Assembly (NCBI GenBank): GCA_034401795.1
Contig: CM067374.1
Location: forward strand, 131,445,706 to 131,509,705
Direction: 5' to 3'
DNA: 64,000 nucleotides
DNA from: Chaetoderma sp. LZ-2023a
Taxonomy: Eukaryota > Mollusca > Caudofoveata > Chaetodermatida > Chaetodermatidae
Each line of letters starts with the position of its first letter. Within the stretch, counting starts at the first letter, position 1. A model generated the notes under the pieces. The model worked only from the letters and a program-made list of their open reading frames with translations, was not told the DNA's origin and made no database searches. A program made the position numbers and the translations under genes. Positions 23,901 to 34,484 of the stretch are shown piece by piece.

Positions 23901-26125
23901 ATAATATCTGCTTTTCCAGAGATTTCAATGCTGTGTGAATTCTGTTCATATGTGTTGTCAGACCCGGTACAATAGGGTTATACCCAATAAGAGTTCTTGC
24001 AGTATTCTCATTATAGCTAAGACAACATCGTGCATATGAGGCATTATACACACTGTCGTGTGCTATAGCTAGAACCATTTTATGAGCTAGTGGGTCTGTT
24101 CTTACTTTCTCTTCTTGTTTACCAAACATGAGTAGTTCTAGGAAAAGGAAAAGGTCACCAGTTACCAGTGTTTCAACACTCTGTTGGCGTATGTCTCTAA
24201 AATAAATACATTACTTTGTTTCTAGACCTTGGCATTTACGCACTGAACTGCACAGAGCTAGAGTGGTTTGAAATAGGACTACGTTTGTCGAATAACCTTG
24301 TGGAATGGAAAGATCAGTTGCTGTTGCTTCCTCAGTGGCAATCTGTTTTACTGAAGCTATTTTGTTGATTACCCCCTTTATGCCAACGTGTATACTGTGT
24401 ACAAATCCAGATTGGTTGATAGAGGATTGAGACTGAAATATTACTGTTTGCCCATAGTGTTTTATAAGGCTGTTCTTTTGGCTTTTCCGTACTATATCGT
24501 TGGTAATCTTCATAACCACACGTTTCTAGATGCCATTGATAGACATGTAATAATGGCCTCATGTCTTATGCTATACCATTTTCGATGTTTTCTTGAACCT
24601 CAATAAGAAGCAGTTCAAATACTTTTGAGAATATGTCTGAGTTTTCCGTTGTAGTATTAGCAGCCCTACCTTTTATGCATTCTGCGTTTATGAGTAAATG
24701 TGACAAGCAGTGCTTGTGATATTTTCCTTCTAATGCTGCAGGATCATGAGCAGAGACCTTTGCAACTGGTGTTCTGTCACCGATCTCCACGGCTGCTGTG
24801 CGCATTTTGTCTTCTAATGCGAGAGTACGAAAATTAACCAAGTGGGTATCACCACGATTCTTTGCACAGTTGCAAATGAAACATCTATTCTTCTCAAACG
24901 GCGTTGCATCTGACCTGGTAGTAATATGATGATCACAAGTGCATGCTGCTGTAGAAGGACGTGCACTGTATTGCTTCAAATTGCAGGAAGCTCGTCGTGT
25001 ATAGTGTTGGTAGCATAAATGGTGATAACTGATAGGAACACAGAATCCGGTCTCAGTGAGTGTTCCATAATCATGTGCAACGTTATATGATTCATCCTTG
25101 TTCCCCTTCATACAAGGGTACAGTGTGTACAAGCCATGTCGTGTAGGAAAAACTAGATTTCCAGTACCTCTCGCTAAACAAATAATGTAGATGGTATTGG
25201 CATCTAGCTCTGTTAAATGTGTTTGTTTTACATGTGAAGGGCCGATATGTATATATGAGTTGGGGTCAATTTTTTTAGCAAAATGTGACACCCCCACTAC
25301 TAATTGCAAATATGTGTGATGAGATGAATCTTTTATAAAATGTTATCGTCTTGCCAGCAAGAATAGAAATCTAAGCAATCTGCACCTTGGTTGATGACAA
25401 GTGTCTTTGAATGGTTATATTTAGAAATTACTGGGACTTACGTATCTGCAGTGTATTAATGGTTATAGAATATTTAGATAGTAACTCTTCATATAATTGT
25501 CAACATGTCGTCTGCTTTACAGTTGTTCATTTACATTGTCGGAAACAACAGATTACGCATCAAGTTAAAAAACCATTTTATTTTTAGATTGAAAAAAAAT
25601 GTTTAAACAAACAAAAGCTTAATGTATAGGAAAACGTATTATACTTCGTGTATTAATTTATTTTAGTAAACTAGCTCCTACATCGTAGAATGGTGTTGTC
25701 CTTAAGGATATACAGAAAATATGCATTGTGGCACCATTTTTAACTAATCTAAATACGTATTGTGACGTCACAATGTAACTTTAAAAGACAAATACATGTT
25801 GCATCGCTTAAATACATTAATTCAAATAAATTATTAGTATATTGCATGTCAATTATTAAATATTGTGGGGATTCTTTGAAGGTTTACTAGGCTAGCATGG
25901 CTAACCTGATTATTTATATGTGGTTATATTGTGCTTAACTTGCTGGTGGGTTAGCCGTATTTAGAGCTCTGTATCTTTTTAGTTAACCACACACCCACAT
26001 GTCCAACATATATTTTCTGAAAGCTGAGATATAAACCTTTCATTTGATGTCAATAAACCGTCTCTTACAGAGGGGTGCAACGGACATCATAATTAGGCTC
26101 TGTCTGGAGAATGGCCTCTAGACTA
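20933..26125 (-). mobile_element. Element B: TIR DNA transposon, Academ-like
   Basis: A 5,193-bp element. The left end starts TAGTCCTGGAGCC (20,933) and the right end, read inwards, starts TAGTCTAGAGGCC (26,125). The arms then share CACCCCTCTGTAAGAGA, TTTCAGAAAATATATGTT and ACTAAAAAGATA, so the inverted repeat is about 150 bp with small indels. Both sides are flanked by TTT (20,930-20,932 and 26,126-26,128), a 3-bp target duplication. It carries a broken minus-strand gene (25,309 to 21,312). It sits about 60 bp beyond the end of the tRNA-like array. Shared TAGTC termini and 3-bp duplications tie it to element A. Confidence 0.85.
21312..25309 (-). pseudogene. Element B gene: zinc finger plus XPG/FEN1-like nuclease protein
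   Basis: A chain of minus-strand frames in changing phases. N-terminal zinc region: CFIC (codons 143-146) to YHKHC (197-201) of the 247-codon first frame, whose start is arbitrary. Nuclease-like half in order: VVFLDYRTCLHKLP (about 22,690), DKYGVKESFKAGE (about 22,545), IKPRGQVLPRNVNSFF (about 22,465), STKEEAD (about 22,243-22,223), STDTDVLVLGIYF (about 22,156-22,118). C-terminal Cys-rich region: HLPRPNYQCAI, PSPTEHGWDMEED and a CXC-like cluster CSLHRCKCAKLGLKC (about 21,500). The order Asp - FDxY/K/R - EEAD - DTDV is that of FEN1/XPG nucleases. Academ transposons are recalled to carry XPG-like nucleases, hence the name. Many stops and frameshifts mean it is dead. Confidence 0.75.
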
Positions 26126-26277
26126 TTTGGTTTGGTAGCTAGTGCAGGTGTTTTGATTTGGAATAAATGGTTCTAATTTGCATCTTGCTTTTCCGCATCA
26201 TCGAGATTCACCATTTCCAGAAGCCGAGTATACCTAATTTTAATGTTGATATTATCTACTTTATCTTTACTCCAAGT

Positions 26278-26760
26278 TTATTTTATGCAATGTATCGGAC
26301 ATAACCTTTCGTAGGTACGGAGCGCTGTCGCGTCCATGTTTAAGAGCTTGAAATAGTACCGAACAGCCCGAATCCAGTGCGAATTTTTCAACCTATCAAA
26401 AGCGTGACGTGGGTGGAACGACATTTGGTCAAGCAACTGGTGGGATTCTGTTGGCTTAAAGTATACTCTATGATCTAAATAGCTAGATTCCATAAGTGCT
26501 AACATTTGTAGATGGTAATACCAGAAAGCGCATTGAGTTATCACATATGGCTGCTTTCAATTTAAGGCCAGCATCATGGTTGTCTAGAATCTGCAGAAAT
26601 TCTGTAAATTGTTATCTTGTACGCGGCCAGATTAAATAGATATCATCGAGGTATCCATTTACATTGAGAGGACGTTTGATTCATTTTTGTAGGACATCTT
26701 CTGCCCACTCAACAACTAAAATGTTGACAAAGCTATAACTGTCTGATTGAAAAATATATC
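26278..26760 (-). pseudogene. Penelope-like reverse transcriptase fragment
   Basis: Read on the minus strand from about 26,740: FVNILVVEWAEDVLQK, then a stop, IKRPLNVNGYLDDIYLIWP (the catalytic YLDD motif, about 26,655), a stop, EFLQILDNHDAGLKL, and then YLDHRVYFKPTESHQLL and SFHPRHAFDRL (about 26,470-26,390). VYFKPT and the following HPRH are hallmarks of Penelope-like elements. At least two internal stops occur, and neither the upstream fingers nor the GIY-YIG endonuclease is visible. It begins about 150 bp beyond the end of element B, with no obvious link to it. Confidence 0.75.
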
Positions 26761-27959
26761 ACCGTCGCCCCAATTACATGGTGGAAATAATCGGCTTTTG
26801 TGGAGCTAATATTTTGATAACAACCGACTTCGTACCTAGAGGTACTATCTAAATTGGCAGAAGAGCCTAGAACGTTCAACGATTTGATTATGACCAGCTG
26901 GTAAAATAGTATGTATCCATTTGTCATCAGTACATGACATGTGTATTATTAGCCTTGTGGCAGAGCCGTGTACCTTGCAAAATGCGATCCCTAGATGTGT
27001 TCACCAGATATTTTTTTGTATCTTAGAGGTGTCCTAATTACGGATTTGAATGATGCTCTCACTGGCACATTGGGGAACATTAAGAAATCCAAGATGGCAT
27101 CCAAGATGGTCGCCATAATACGAAACTGGCTATATCTTGACCCCAGACCAGTGGCTATGACTAGACGGTTTTGGTCAAGGAATCCATATTTTACATTGTC
27201 CAAGATATGGGTTTACTCGGTCTAGGCTTCTAGATGAGCTAGTTGAATAACTCCTGTGTCTTTGACTAGGATTTTGAGGTCATGGAAGGAGTCAGTCTTT
27301 ACATGAACTAACTCATGAAGTAACTTCTTTTGCCACGCTTACGGGCTAGTGCAGACCACCTTAAAGGCTAATTTTCAGGCACCACGTTTATTTGCATGTG
27401 TATAAGAATGTGTACATTCCAAACCAATTGACGTGGCTTAATCGTGCCATATAACATTACCAAGTGTAATTAAAAGTAACTGAAAGTGAAACTGGTTATT
27501 TTCAACGTGAAAAATAACATTTCATCCCAGTAGGTATAGGCCACTGGTGAATTAGTGTTTCGATTATGAATATGCTCAGAAAGTAATGCTACATTGTCAA
27601 ACTAGAAGGTGCAACTGCAAAGATATTCGTGTGACAGAGGCTACACTACTCGATTGATACACCGTTATTAATCTTCATCTTTTGGTTGATCGCCCTCTTC
27701 TCCTTGTGTAGTGAACATTGTACCTAGGTTGAGATATGTCAATTCATCTGGGGAAACATCCACAGAAGACTATACAGACAAGTCGACCTCTGTAGTAGCA
27801 GCACTTCACTTCGCCGCGGGATTTATCATCGATGAATCGATGCATAGAATTTCAGTTGGGGCTTGTACAATAGATGGAGCGGTCACTAGTATACTAGTAT
27901 ATGATACTTTGAGATATCATCACTGAGTCACACATAACTTTGAACTGGCTGATTTAGTT
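26761..27959. other. No gene recognised
   Basis: I see no coding region between the Penelope-like fragment and element C. AAATCCAAGATGGCATCCAA (about 27,086) and neighbouring AAGATGG words suggest old repeat or TIR material. The left end of element C probably lies in this stretch, but I found no TAGTC terminus I trust. Confidence 0.4.
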
Positions 27960-29612
27960 GCTGCTCTTATAATGCTTCCCTCAAAATAGCACCCTGCAGA
28001 TGGGCACGTTTGTCATTTTCAACAAATGCCTCCCATGTTGCTGGAAGTGATTTTAGTTTCAAACTACCTGTGGCCTTTCGGTTTGTAACCTTTCCCAGCC
28101 ATGTTTGATAAAGAACCTTTGGCATAACCCCGGTGACCTCACTTTCATAACGCATTGCTACAAATGATGTGGCCTCATCAGTAACGGTGTTAACATCTCC
28201 TGCAGAGTAACCAATGTTTACGAGTTTGTCCCCTTTCATCAATATCCGCGAGACAGTGACATGTTCGCTTCCAAACATGTATGCAACTATGTCATGGCCA
28301 GATATTACATGATTTGCCATGACATGTGGAATGATTGCTGCATGCTTTTGAACTATAGTACAGTAGCCGCCATATCGACAAGAGCTCTTTGTGAATTGGT
28401 TGTCTCCAACGAGAGACCAAATGTCAAGTTTTGCTTGTGCAACATATTCATAAGGAGGATACGAAGATTAGTTACAGCACACTTCACAACGATGCTACTT
28501 GATGATTCATGTGTTGCTATGGTTACCGTTTGTTGTACAATGATGACATCCTCCTCTTCGTGCGTTGTTTGCATGCCATCGATAGTCCCATTTGAACCTA
28601 ATGTGGGATATGGCTCGATCCTGGAACAACGAGTCTGTATGCAGTACTAGTAGCCTGATGTTTTGGCGATACATCTAGAAGTTGGGAGCACATGAGTTCA
28701 ATTCTCCTTTCCACTGTATCCATCCATGATATGCCGTCATAATTAACTACGTGACGTGTACAATGACATCACAATCAATGAGGTCATTATGACGTCATGA
28801 ATGGCGTGAATACGTACGTCACAAATCCATAGTTGAAGACGGGCTATGCGTTGATGTACGAATTGTATCGCTTTACTATTTAATGAACATGCTGTAGAAT
28901 ATTTTGAAACTAATTTGAATGGGCGCTTTTGCTGAGTTCAGAGATCGATTGATCCCAACACGGACGCGGTGTGGGTGGAGCTTAGATTGCGATGGGGGGG
29001 GGGTGCGGCATAGATAAAAGTGGAGTTGCCTGAATTGTTTTCCTTGTTACAGTTAGAACAACCTTCTGAGCAATAGGAGGAGTATCTAATGTGAGGTTCT
29101 TCTCTCAACACGCCTGCTGGTGTGCATGTAAACTCCTGGTTGCACTTTTACTACTGTAGTCGTAATATCTATCAAAGATAAGGTACACATTACTTTTATT
29201 AGGTTTGTCGATAATGTATCCTATGGAGAGTTCTACAAACAGCATCTTCGACTGTGCCGTTTGTTGATCAGTTAATGATCTAGAGAAGCGGCCATCTATG
29301 ATTAGGACATCCGGCTGATATGATGTTCGGGCTTGGTGTTCAGAATTTAATTTCTTCTTCAGGGTAGTTTTAGTTTTAGTTACTCGTGTGCTGGTAAGAG
29401 TTCATATGAAAATGTATTATACATGCATAGTTCACGTGAATCTTGCAAGCCATGGCTCTTGAATATATCAATTCGGCGTCGAATGAGGCAGCAGAATCAA
29501 TCTTCACACTTTTCTTTTTCTCAGCCATAGTCATAAGGTTTTTGATTAGAGTAGTATAGAATCCTTCTGGAAAATTTGCTGCATATGCCACCTTCTGTTC
29601 TTTGCTTATCAC
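27960..29612 (-). pseudogene. Element C remnant: third relative of the A/B transposon protein
   Basis: Minus-strand pieces in family order: SFDAELIYSRAMAC (about 29,490), PDVLIIDGRFSRSL (about 29,310), VYLIFDRYYDYSSKSATRS (about 29,185), then a foldback insertion, then THEEEDVIIVQQ (about 28,562), NVISGHDIVAYMFG and GDKLVNIGYSAGDVNTVTDE (about 28,230-28,170), and AHLQGAIL near 27,980. The nuclease-like Asp and FDRYY/K/R motifs and the Glu-rich EEED survive. The following acidic DTDV motif appears as VTN, so the site is eroded. Wording differs from B, so it is another subfamily. No N-terminal zinc region or TIRs were found. Confidence 0.7.
28735..29010 (+). repeat. Hairpin foldback repeat (family 1), copy inserted in element C
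   Basis: Carries the family landmarks TGACGTGTACAATGACATCA, ATGACGTCATGAATG, CTATTTAATGAACATG, GAATATTTTGAAACTAATTT, GATCGATTGATCCCAACACG and GGTGTGGGTGGAGCTTAG. The second arm of the central hairpin is missing. It splits the element C gene between its FDRYY and EEED segments, so it inserted after C. Confidence 0.65.
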
Positions 29613-29639
29613 TTAGTATGCCAGTCTTGGATATGGCTT

Positions 29640-29920
29640 ACTGAGTAACCCCATATATTTGGATATTCTAAAATATGCATTCAGTGACCCCGAAACCTAG
29701 TCATAGACACCAGAATTACTTTCCTAGCCGGGCTGGCGGCCAGAATATAGGCAGTTCCGTATTATGGCGGCCATCTTGAATTTCCCCAATGGTGCGAGAG
29801 TGGTATCATTCGGATGCGTAATTAGGACGCATCAACGGTACACATTTAATGAAAACAACTAGGTGTCGCATTTTGCAATGTTCGGCTAAAAAGCAGGATT
29901 TTGGAAACAGACTATGTAAT
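29640..29920. other. Intergenic, nothing recognised
   Basis: Short gap between the element C gene start and the next foldback copy. It contains an ATGGCGGCCATCTTG word of the kind common at old transposon ends, but no clear terminus. Confidence 0.35.
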
Positions 29921-29929
29921 AATGACCGC

Positions 29930-30320
29930 AATTCACCTTTCCAGAGTACCCACCCATCATATGACGTATTACTGAATTGCTTGATGTGTACAATGACATC
30001 ATAATGAATGACGTCATGAATGACGTCGATAAGTACGTCACGAACGCATATTTGAAGATGGTATATGCGTTGTTGTACAACTTGTTTGCTTTTACTATTT
30101 AATAAATATTCTGTTGAATATTTTGAAACTAATTTGATTGGGCGCTGTGGCTGCCATAGGCAGCAACAGCACCAAGTCAAATTAGTTACAAAATATTCAA
30201 CAGCTTCCCTGTATAGTTTTCAGGAAATTGATAGTTAGGGCATTCGGGTATCGATCAATCCCAACACGGCGAGGTGTGGGTGGAGCTTAGCTAGTGATGG
30301 GTGGGCATAGCTAACATGGA
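29930..30320 (+). repeat. Hairpin foldback repeat (family 1), best copy
   Basis: The most complete copy. A left part holds several CRE-like words (ATGACGTCATGAATGACGTC, 30,009-30,028; AGTACGTCACGAA). A long hairpin follows with arms of about 44 nt (30,112-30,155 and 30,159-30,202) around a 3-nt loop, containing TTTTGAAACTAATTTGA and GGCAGCAACAGC. The right part reads CAGGAAATTGATAGT, ATCGATCAATCCCAACACGG and GGTGTGGGTGGAGCTTAGCT. It has no coding capacity; MITE-like. Confidence 0.75.
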
Positions 30321-30329
30321 ACGGTCCAT

Positions 30330-30660
30330 TAAATCGCTAATAATCTCATCTTGAATGTTGTGTTGCACTAATAATTATAGTTAAACGTATACATTCAAAC
30401 CAAAATACTTGAAAATAACAGTAGTTAAATTTTATACTTTTAGGGCCATTAATTTGCACGCTTAGGTGTATTGAAACGAACTAAATCTTAACATATGGTG
30501 ATTCCACTACGTACAAATTAATATAACTTTTTTTGTTTGTGGAGTTAAAAAAGGTGCTCGTTTCTTTAATTCAATTTCACAACTTAAAAAATATATATAA
30601 AAGTACACAATTTTAACACTGTTATTTTCAAACATTTTCGAGTGAATGTTCACCTTTAAT
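30330..30660 (+). repeat. Foldback repeat (family 2), copy with one arm
   Basis: Shares ACGAACTAAATCTTAACATATGGTGAT-like wording, GTACAAATTAATAT and TTCAATTTCACAACTTAAAA with copies at 40,890-41,280 and 59,965-60,285. The second arm is truncated. It directly abuts the best family 1 copy. Confidence 0.6.
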
Positions 30661-30743
30661 TATGATATATCCATTCCAGACCATTCGTTTACAGGGTCTT
30701 GCTTTTTTTAAATTGTATAGCATGCATTTGCTTTTCAACATCA

Positions 30744-30887
30744 CCTTAGCATTGCCTTAATGCTGAACTAATGTCGCTCAGTATTTTGTCTCCTTAGCAT
30801 CGCCTTAACGCTGAACAGACATCGCTCAGCATGTTGCCTCCTTAGCATGGTCTTATTGCTGAATTGATTTCGCTTAGTATTTTGTAG
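30744..30887. repeat. 48-bp minisatellite, three units
   Basis: Three consecutive 48-bp units, each starting CCTTAGCAT and containing TGCTGAA or CGCTGAA and then CGCT(C/T)AG(T/C)AT. Units differ by several substitutions, so the array is old. Confidence 0.75.
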
Positions 30888-30954
30888 TATTTTATCTCTG
30901 ATGCGATTGTTTGCGATGTCGTGTAGTTGCCAATGCAGCGAGGTGTTTCTTATG

Positions 30955-31200
30955 AAATAATAATGGTGTTGGAAATTTTGAAACTAATTTGACTGGAAGC
31001 TTATGGCAGCAACAGCGCCGAATAAATTTGTTTCAAAATGTTCAAGAGAATGTTTATTAAACAGTAAATCCATCAACAACATGCAATTCGTACACTTGAC
31101 GGACTATTCCAGCTTCATGATGGAGTATTTCTATCAATTAGGATGTTGACGCTAATTGATTATGACGTCATATACTTGCTCGATAAATTGGAATCATCCA
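30955..31200 (-). repeat. Hairpin foldback repeat (family 1), inverted copy
   Basis: The same parts in reverse order: hairpin around TTTTGAAACTAATTTGACTG and GGCAGCAACAGCGCC, then TTTATTAAACAGTAAA, ATGCAATTCGTACA, and GATTATGACGTCATATACTT at the far side (about 31,160). Confidence 0.6.
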
Positions 31201-31525
31201 TTGTGCATCATTGTCGTACTAGTCCCTCCTATATAAGTCTGCTGAGACTCAAAAGGCACGATGGGACAATGTTTATCGTATACAGAGAGACTGTCAATAA
31301 CCCTCTGTGTGGTTATGAACCAGTAACACACAGTGTAATCGACGTGTGCGCCCTCCATGCTGAGATACGGGACATAGTACACACAGCTACCGATGTTTCT
31401 TCCACAAAGACGTGAATTAACCCCTCTCGTGTCAACTTGATCCTTTAATGGTCAAACTGTCCAAAAACAACTTTGCAGTGGTCTTCAGACATGGCTATTT
31501 GAAAGGTCTAAACAAAAAAAGGAGA

Positions 31526-31604
31526 GTATTTTTGAATATTTACCACTAGAATGACTGGCTCGGTAACCGAGCCAATCATGCTAGTGGTAAATTTTCAAAA
31601 ATAT
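31526..31604. repeat. 79-bp near-perfect palindrome
   Basis: Arm 31,526-31,564 and arm 31,566-31,604 are reverse complements with about four mismatches in 39, and one unpaired base at the centre (CTCGGTAACCGAG). The arms contain TTTACCACTAG and its complement. ACTTTAATGGTCAA-like words lie outside on both sides (about 31,443 and 31,669). It could be a foldback element, a cruciform or a precursor-miRNA-like hairpin. Confidence 0.75.
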
Positions 31605-32329
31605 CTTCCATCGGCCTGAAGATAGACACTTGCTAAGTACAGACCGTAATTTTCTTGACCATTACCCCTTTAATGGTCAAGGCGGCGATAATGAAAATCT
31701 TTGGTAAACTTACAAAAATTGTCTCCTAAAATTAAAATATCTTGAAAAATATTAACTATCAAAATGTTTAATTGATATATCAAGTATTATCTTGAGCGCT
31801 TTGGGGCGCTGTTGAGAAAATGTGGTTAAATAACGCGCATTCCGTATTTGGAATGAAGTAATTGATTACTATGCGGCGGAGAACAAGAAGGCTTTACATC
31901 AGTGGAAGGTGTGTAGTACGACACATTCTAATCATCCTGTTTCCGTTCAACGACTGGAAGATGTAAGCAATGACGAAAAGCACAACGAAAATATGTTGCA
32001 ATTAAGCGTCACTCCGACACATAAACTCTTCTGCAGGCAAAAATGGCATGACAAAAATGACAAATGTTTTTCAAATTAATTTGCCGGCGGCGTAGCAGCA
32101 GCTAACCTAATGTGATTAAACTTAAAGCACGAGACTGACGTCCTTTTCAAGAAACGAAATTGTGAAAAGCAACTACACTTTCTTCAGCGTGACAGGAATG
32201 CTGAAGTAGAGTTAAACGAAATCATGCATCAAGGTCTGTGTCCTGCGAACACAGAACCAGCAGCATCATGGGCGTGGAAATCGTGGTCACATAGCGAATA
32301 ACGACCAAACCCCACCCACCCAATCCCAC

Positions 32330-32720
32330 CCCAAAGAAAGAATCCAGTTTAAGCTATGCCTTGCCCATCACTAAATAAGCTACACCCACACTTCGCCCGT
32401 GTTGGGATTGATCAATTCCTGCACTCCATGACTATCAATTCCCAGAAAACTATACAGGTAGGCTGTTGAATATGTTGAAACCCATTTGACCGTGTCCTGT
32501 TGCTGCCTATGCCCAGTCAAATTGGTTTCAAAATATTCAACATCATGCTTATTAAATAGTTAAGACATGCAATGCGTACAACAACACATAGTCCATCATC
32601 AATTAAGCGTTCGCGACGAACATATCTACGTCATTCATGACGTCATTGATTATGACGTCATCCTGATTGAAAAATTGGAAAGGTCCATTTGTTTCATGAC
32701 GTTTCCAGAGATGTTGTATA
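32330..32720 (-). repeat. Hairpin foldback repeat (family 1), inverted copy
   Basis: Reads AAGCTATGCCTTGCCCATCA, CGTGTTGGGATTGATCAATT, AACTATACAGG, the central hairpin (GTTGAATATGTTGAAACC to GGTTTCAAAATATTCAACA), TTATTAAATAG, ATGCAATGCGTACAACAAC and ATTCATGACGTCATTGATTA. This is the reverse of the 29,930-30,320 copy. Confidence 0.7.
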
Positions 32721-32839
32721 TGAGAGTGCATCGTATAATGGCATCCATTTCTTGCTATGCCCCGCCTATTTCTAATTAGACCCCGGCCACTATGTACGTG
32801 TGTCGGGATCTATTTCTATACTTATAACCCTAAATGGCC

Positions 32840-33080
32840 AGTATATACACTGGTAAGCTGCTCCGTATTTTGAAACGAATTTGAATGGAGCTGTTGCTGC
32901 CAATAATTAGTTTCAACATATTCAATATAACCTTTTTATAAAATTGTAAACCCGTCAAAGAATTCGAGATGATCTTGAGATTCATGACGGATAGTTCTAC
33001 GGCATTTTGATTGTGAAGCTATATACTATGTGACGTAATTGATTATGACGTCAGATTCTTGAGCGACAGTAATAACTTTT
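32840..33080 (-). repeat. Hairpin foldback repeat (family 1), partial inverted copy
   Basis: A shortened copy: ATTTTGAAACGAATTTGAAT, GAGCTGTTGCTGCC, TTAGTTTCAACATATTCAA, and ATTGATTATGACGTCAGA at its right side (about 33,038). Confidence 0.55.
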
Positions 33081-33084
33081 CTAA

Positions 33085-33391
33085 AATCGTATTCTCTTGG
33101 CCTGCAAATGAGCATTCCTCATGACCTCTGCATGGGCCTGTTTTTGGCCGATTTCGCTATAAGGGCTAAGCTTGCTTACATTTCCAGTACCATGTGGAAG
33201 CCTAAATATTCCAGTCTAATTGCATCATTTTTCGCTTCGCCATGGATCGTTCACCTTTTAACATAATATATTTTAATTTATAGATGACATCAATGAATTG
33301 AGAAGTCTGTTTGGTTGAGAAGGTGAGGCGCGGGAAAGGATTATAACACAAGACTGGTCATAACAATAACACTGATATTAATTAAAATTCA
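33085..33391. other. Intergenic, nothing recognised
   Basis: AT-rich sequence before the tetranucleotide mosaic; no gene or clear repeat seen. Confidence 0.4.
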
Positions 33392-33393
33392 AT

Positions 33394-33424
<31 letters not shown>

Positions 33425-33647
33425 TTTGTTTATTTATTTATTTATTTATTTATTTGTTTATTTACTCATTTATTTATTTATTTAAGTCTTGATTGATTGA
33501 TTGATTGATTGATTGAGAGATTGAGTGAGTGAGTGAGTGAGTGAGTGAGTGAGCGAGCGAGCGAGCGAGCGAGCGAGCGAGTGATCTCGATTGATCGATC
33601 GATTCATGCATGCATGCATGCATCCATCCATCCATCCATCCATCCAT

Positions 33648-33680
<33 letters not shown>

Positions 33681-33925
33681 CAGCCAGTTAGCCATCCAGC
33701 CAGCAATTCAGCCAGCCAGTCGGCCAGCAGGCCAGCCAGCAATTCGTCCATACATGCATACATGCATGCATGCATGCATCCATCCATCCATCCATCCATC
33801 CACCCATCCATCCATCTATCCGTCCGTTCATTCACTCATTCATTCATTCATTCATTCATTCATTCATTCATCCATCCATCCATTCATTCATTCATTCATT
33901 CATTCATTCAATTATTTATTTATTT
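33392..33925. repeat. Tetranucleotide microsatellite mosaic
   Basis: About 530 bp of 4-bp repeats that change one base at a time along the array: ATTT, then GATT, GAGT, GAGC, GATC, ATGC, ATCC, AGCC, ATGC again, ATCC, ATTC and back to ATTT. All frames stay open because a 4-bp unit is read in a 12-bp cycle; the predicted peptides (SLAR, PASQ, HPSI types) are artefacts. Confidence 0.9.
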
Positions 33926-34484
33926 GCGGTGGAAGAACAAACCAAGGCAGATTCAAGCGCAGACAAACAATATAAGTATATAATAATAGTAGACTGTATG
34001 ATATAAACAAGCCTGCCCGTTCCATATTTTTCGATATGAGCACACGTGCCATATTCAACGGAGTATTTTCATTGGCTGTTGGGTACGCAAACCCATTTAA
34101 ATCGACCAATTAAAACGCCGATTGATGTGAGCGTGACGCGTAGGGATTACTACGCGGTACAGATTTACTACGATTTGTTTACTACGATTTGTCATTCATG
34201 AAACGTCATCGTAAAATGTCATCGTTTGACAGGGTATCAGTCGGCAGCAAAGTACCGATTAATGGCCGTGGCTATAATTTTCAATGACCAGTTAAAATAC
34301 TATTTAACGGCTGACATCGCCAGATATTATGCTTGTCACTATATTTTGCTGCGCATTCAATATCTGTTATCAAGTAGTGGTGCGTCACAGCGGCGGTATA
34401 GATTTCACGAAAATCAACAATGAGAAATCAGATAAAAGTCACATCAGCAACAATTGGCAAATATTTCAAAATTACAGTTTATAT
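33926..34484. other. Intergenic, nothing recognised
   Basis: No gene seen. A 65-codon frame at 34,226-34,423 has no recognisable motif. Confidence 0.4.

Noticed and set aside
33474-34006. Several overlapping 70-130-codon frames on both strands in the tetranucleotide mosaic
   Set aside because: Open on both strands because of the 4-bp repeat unit; peptides are simple repeats.
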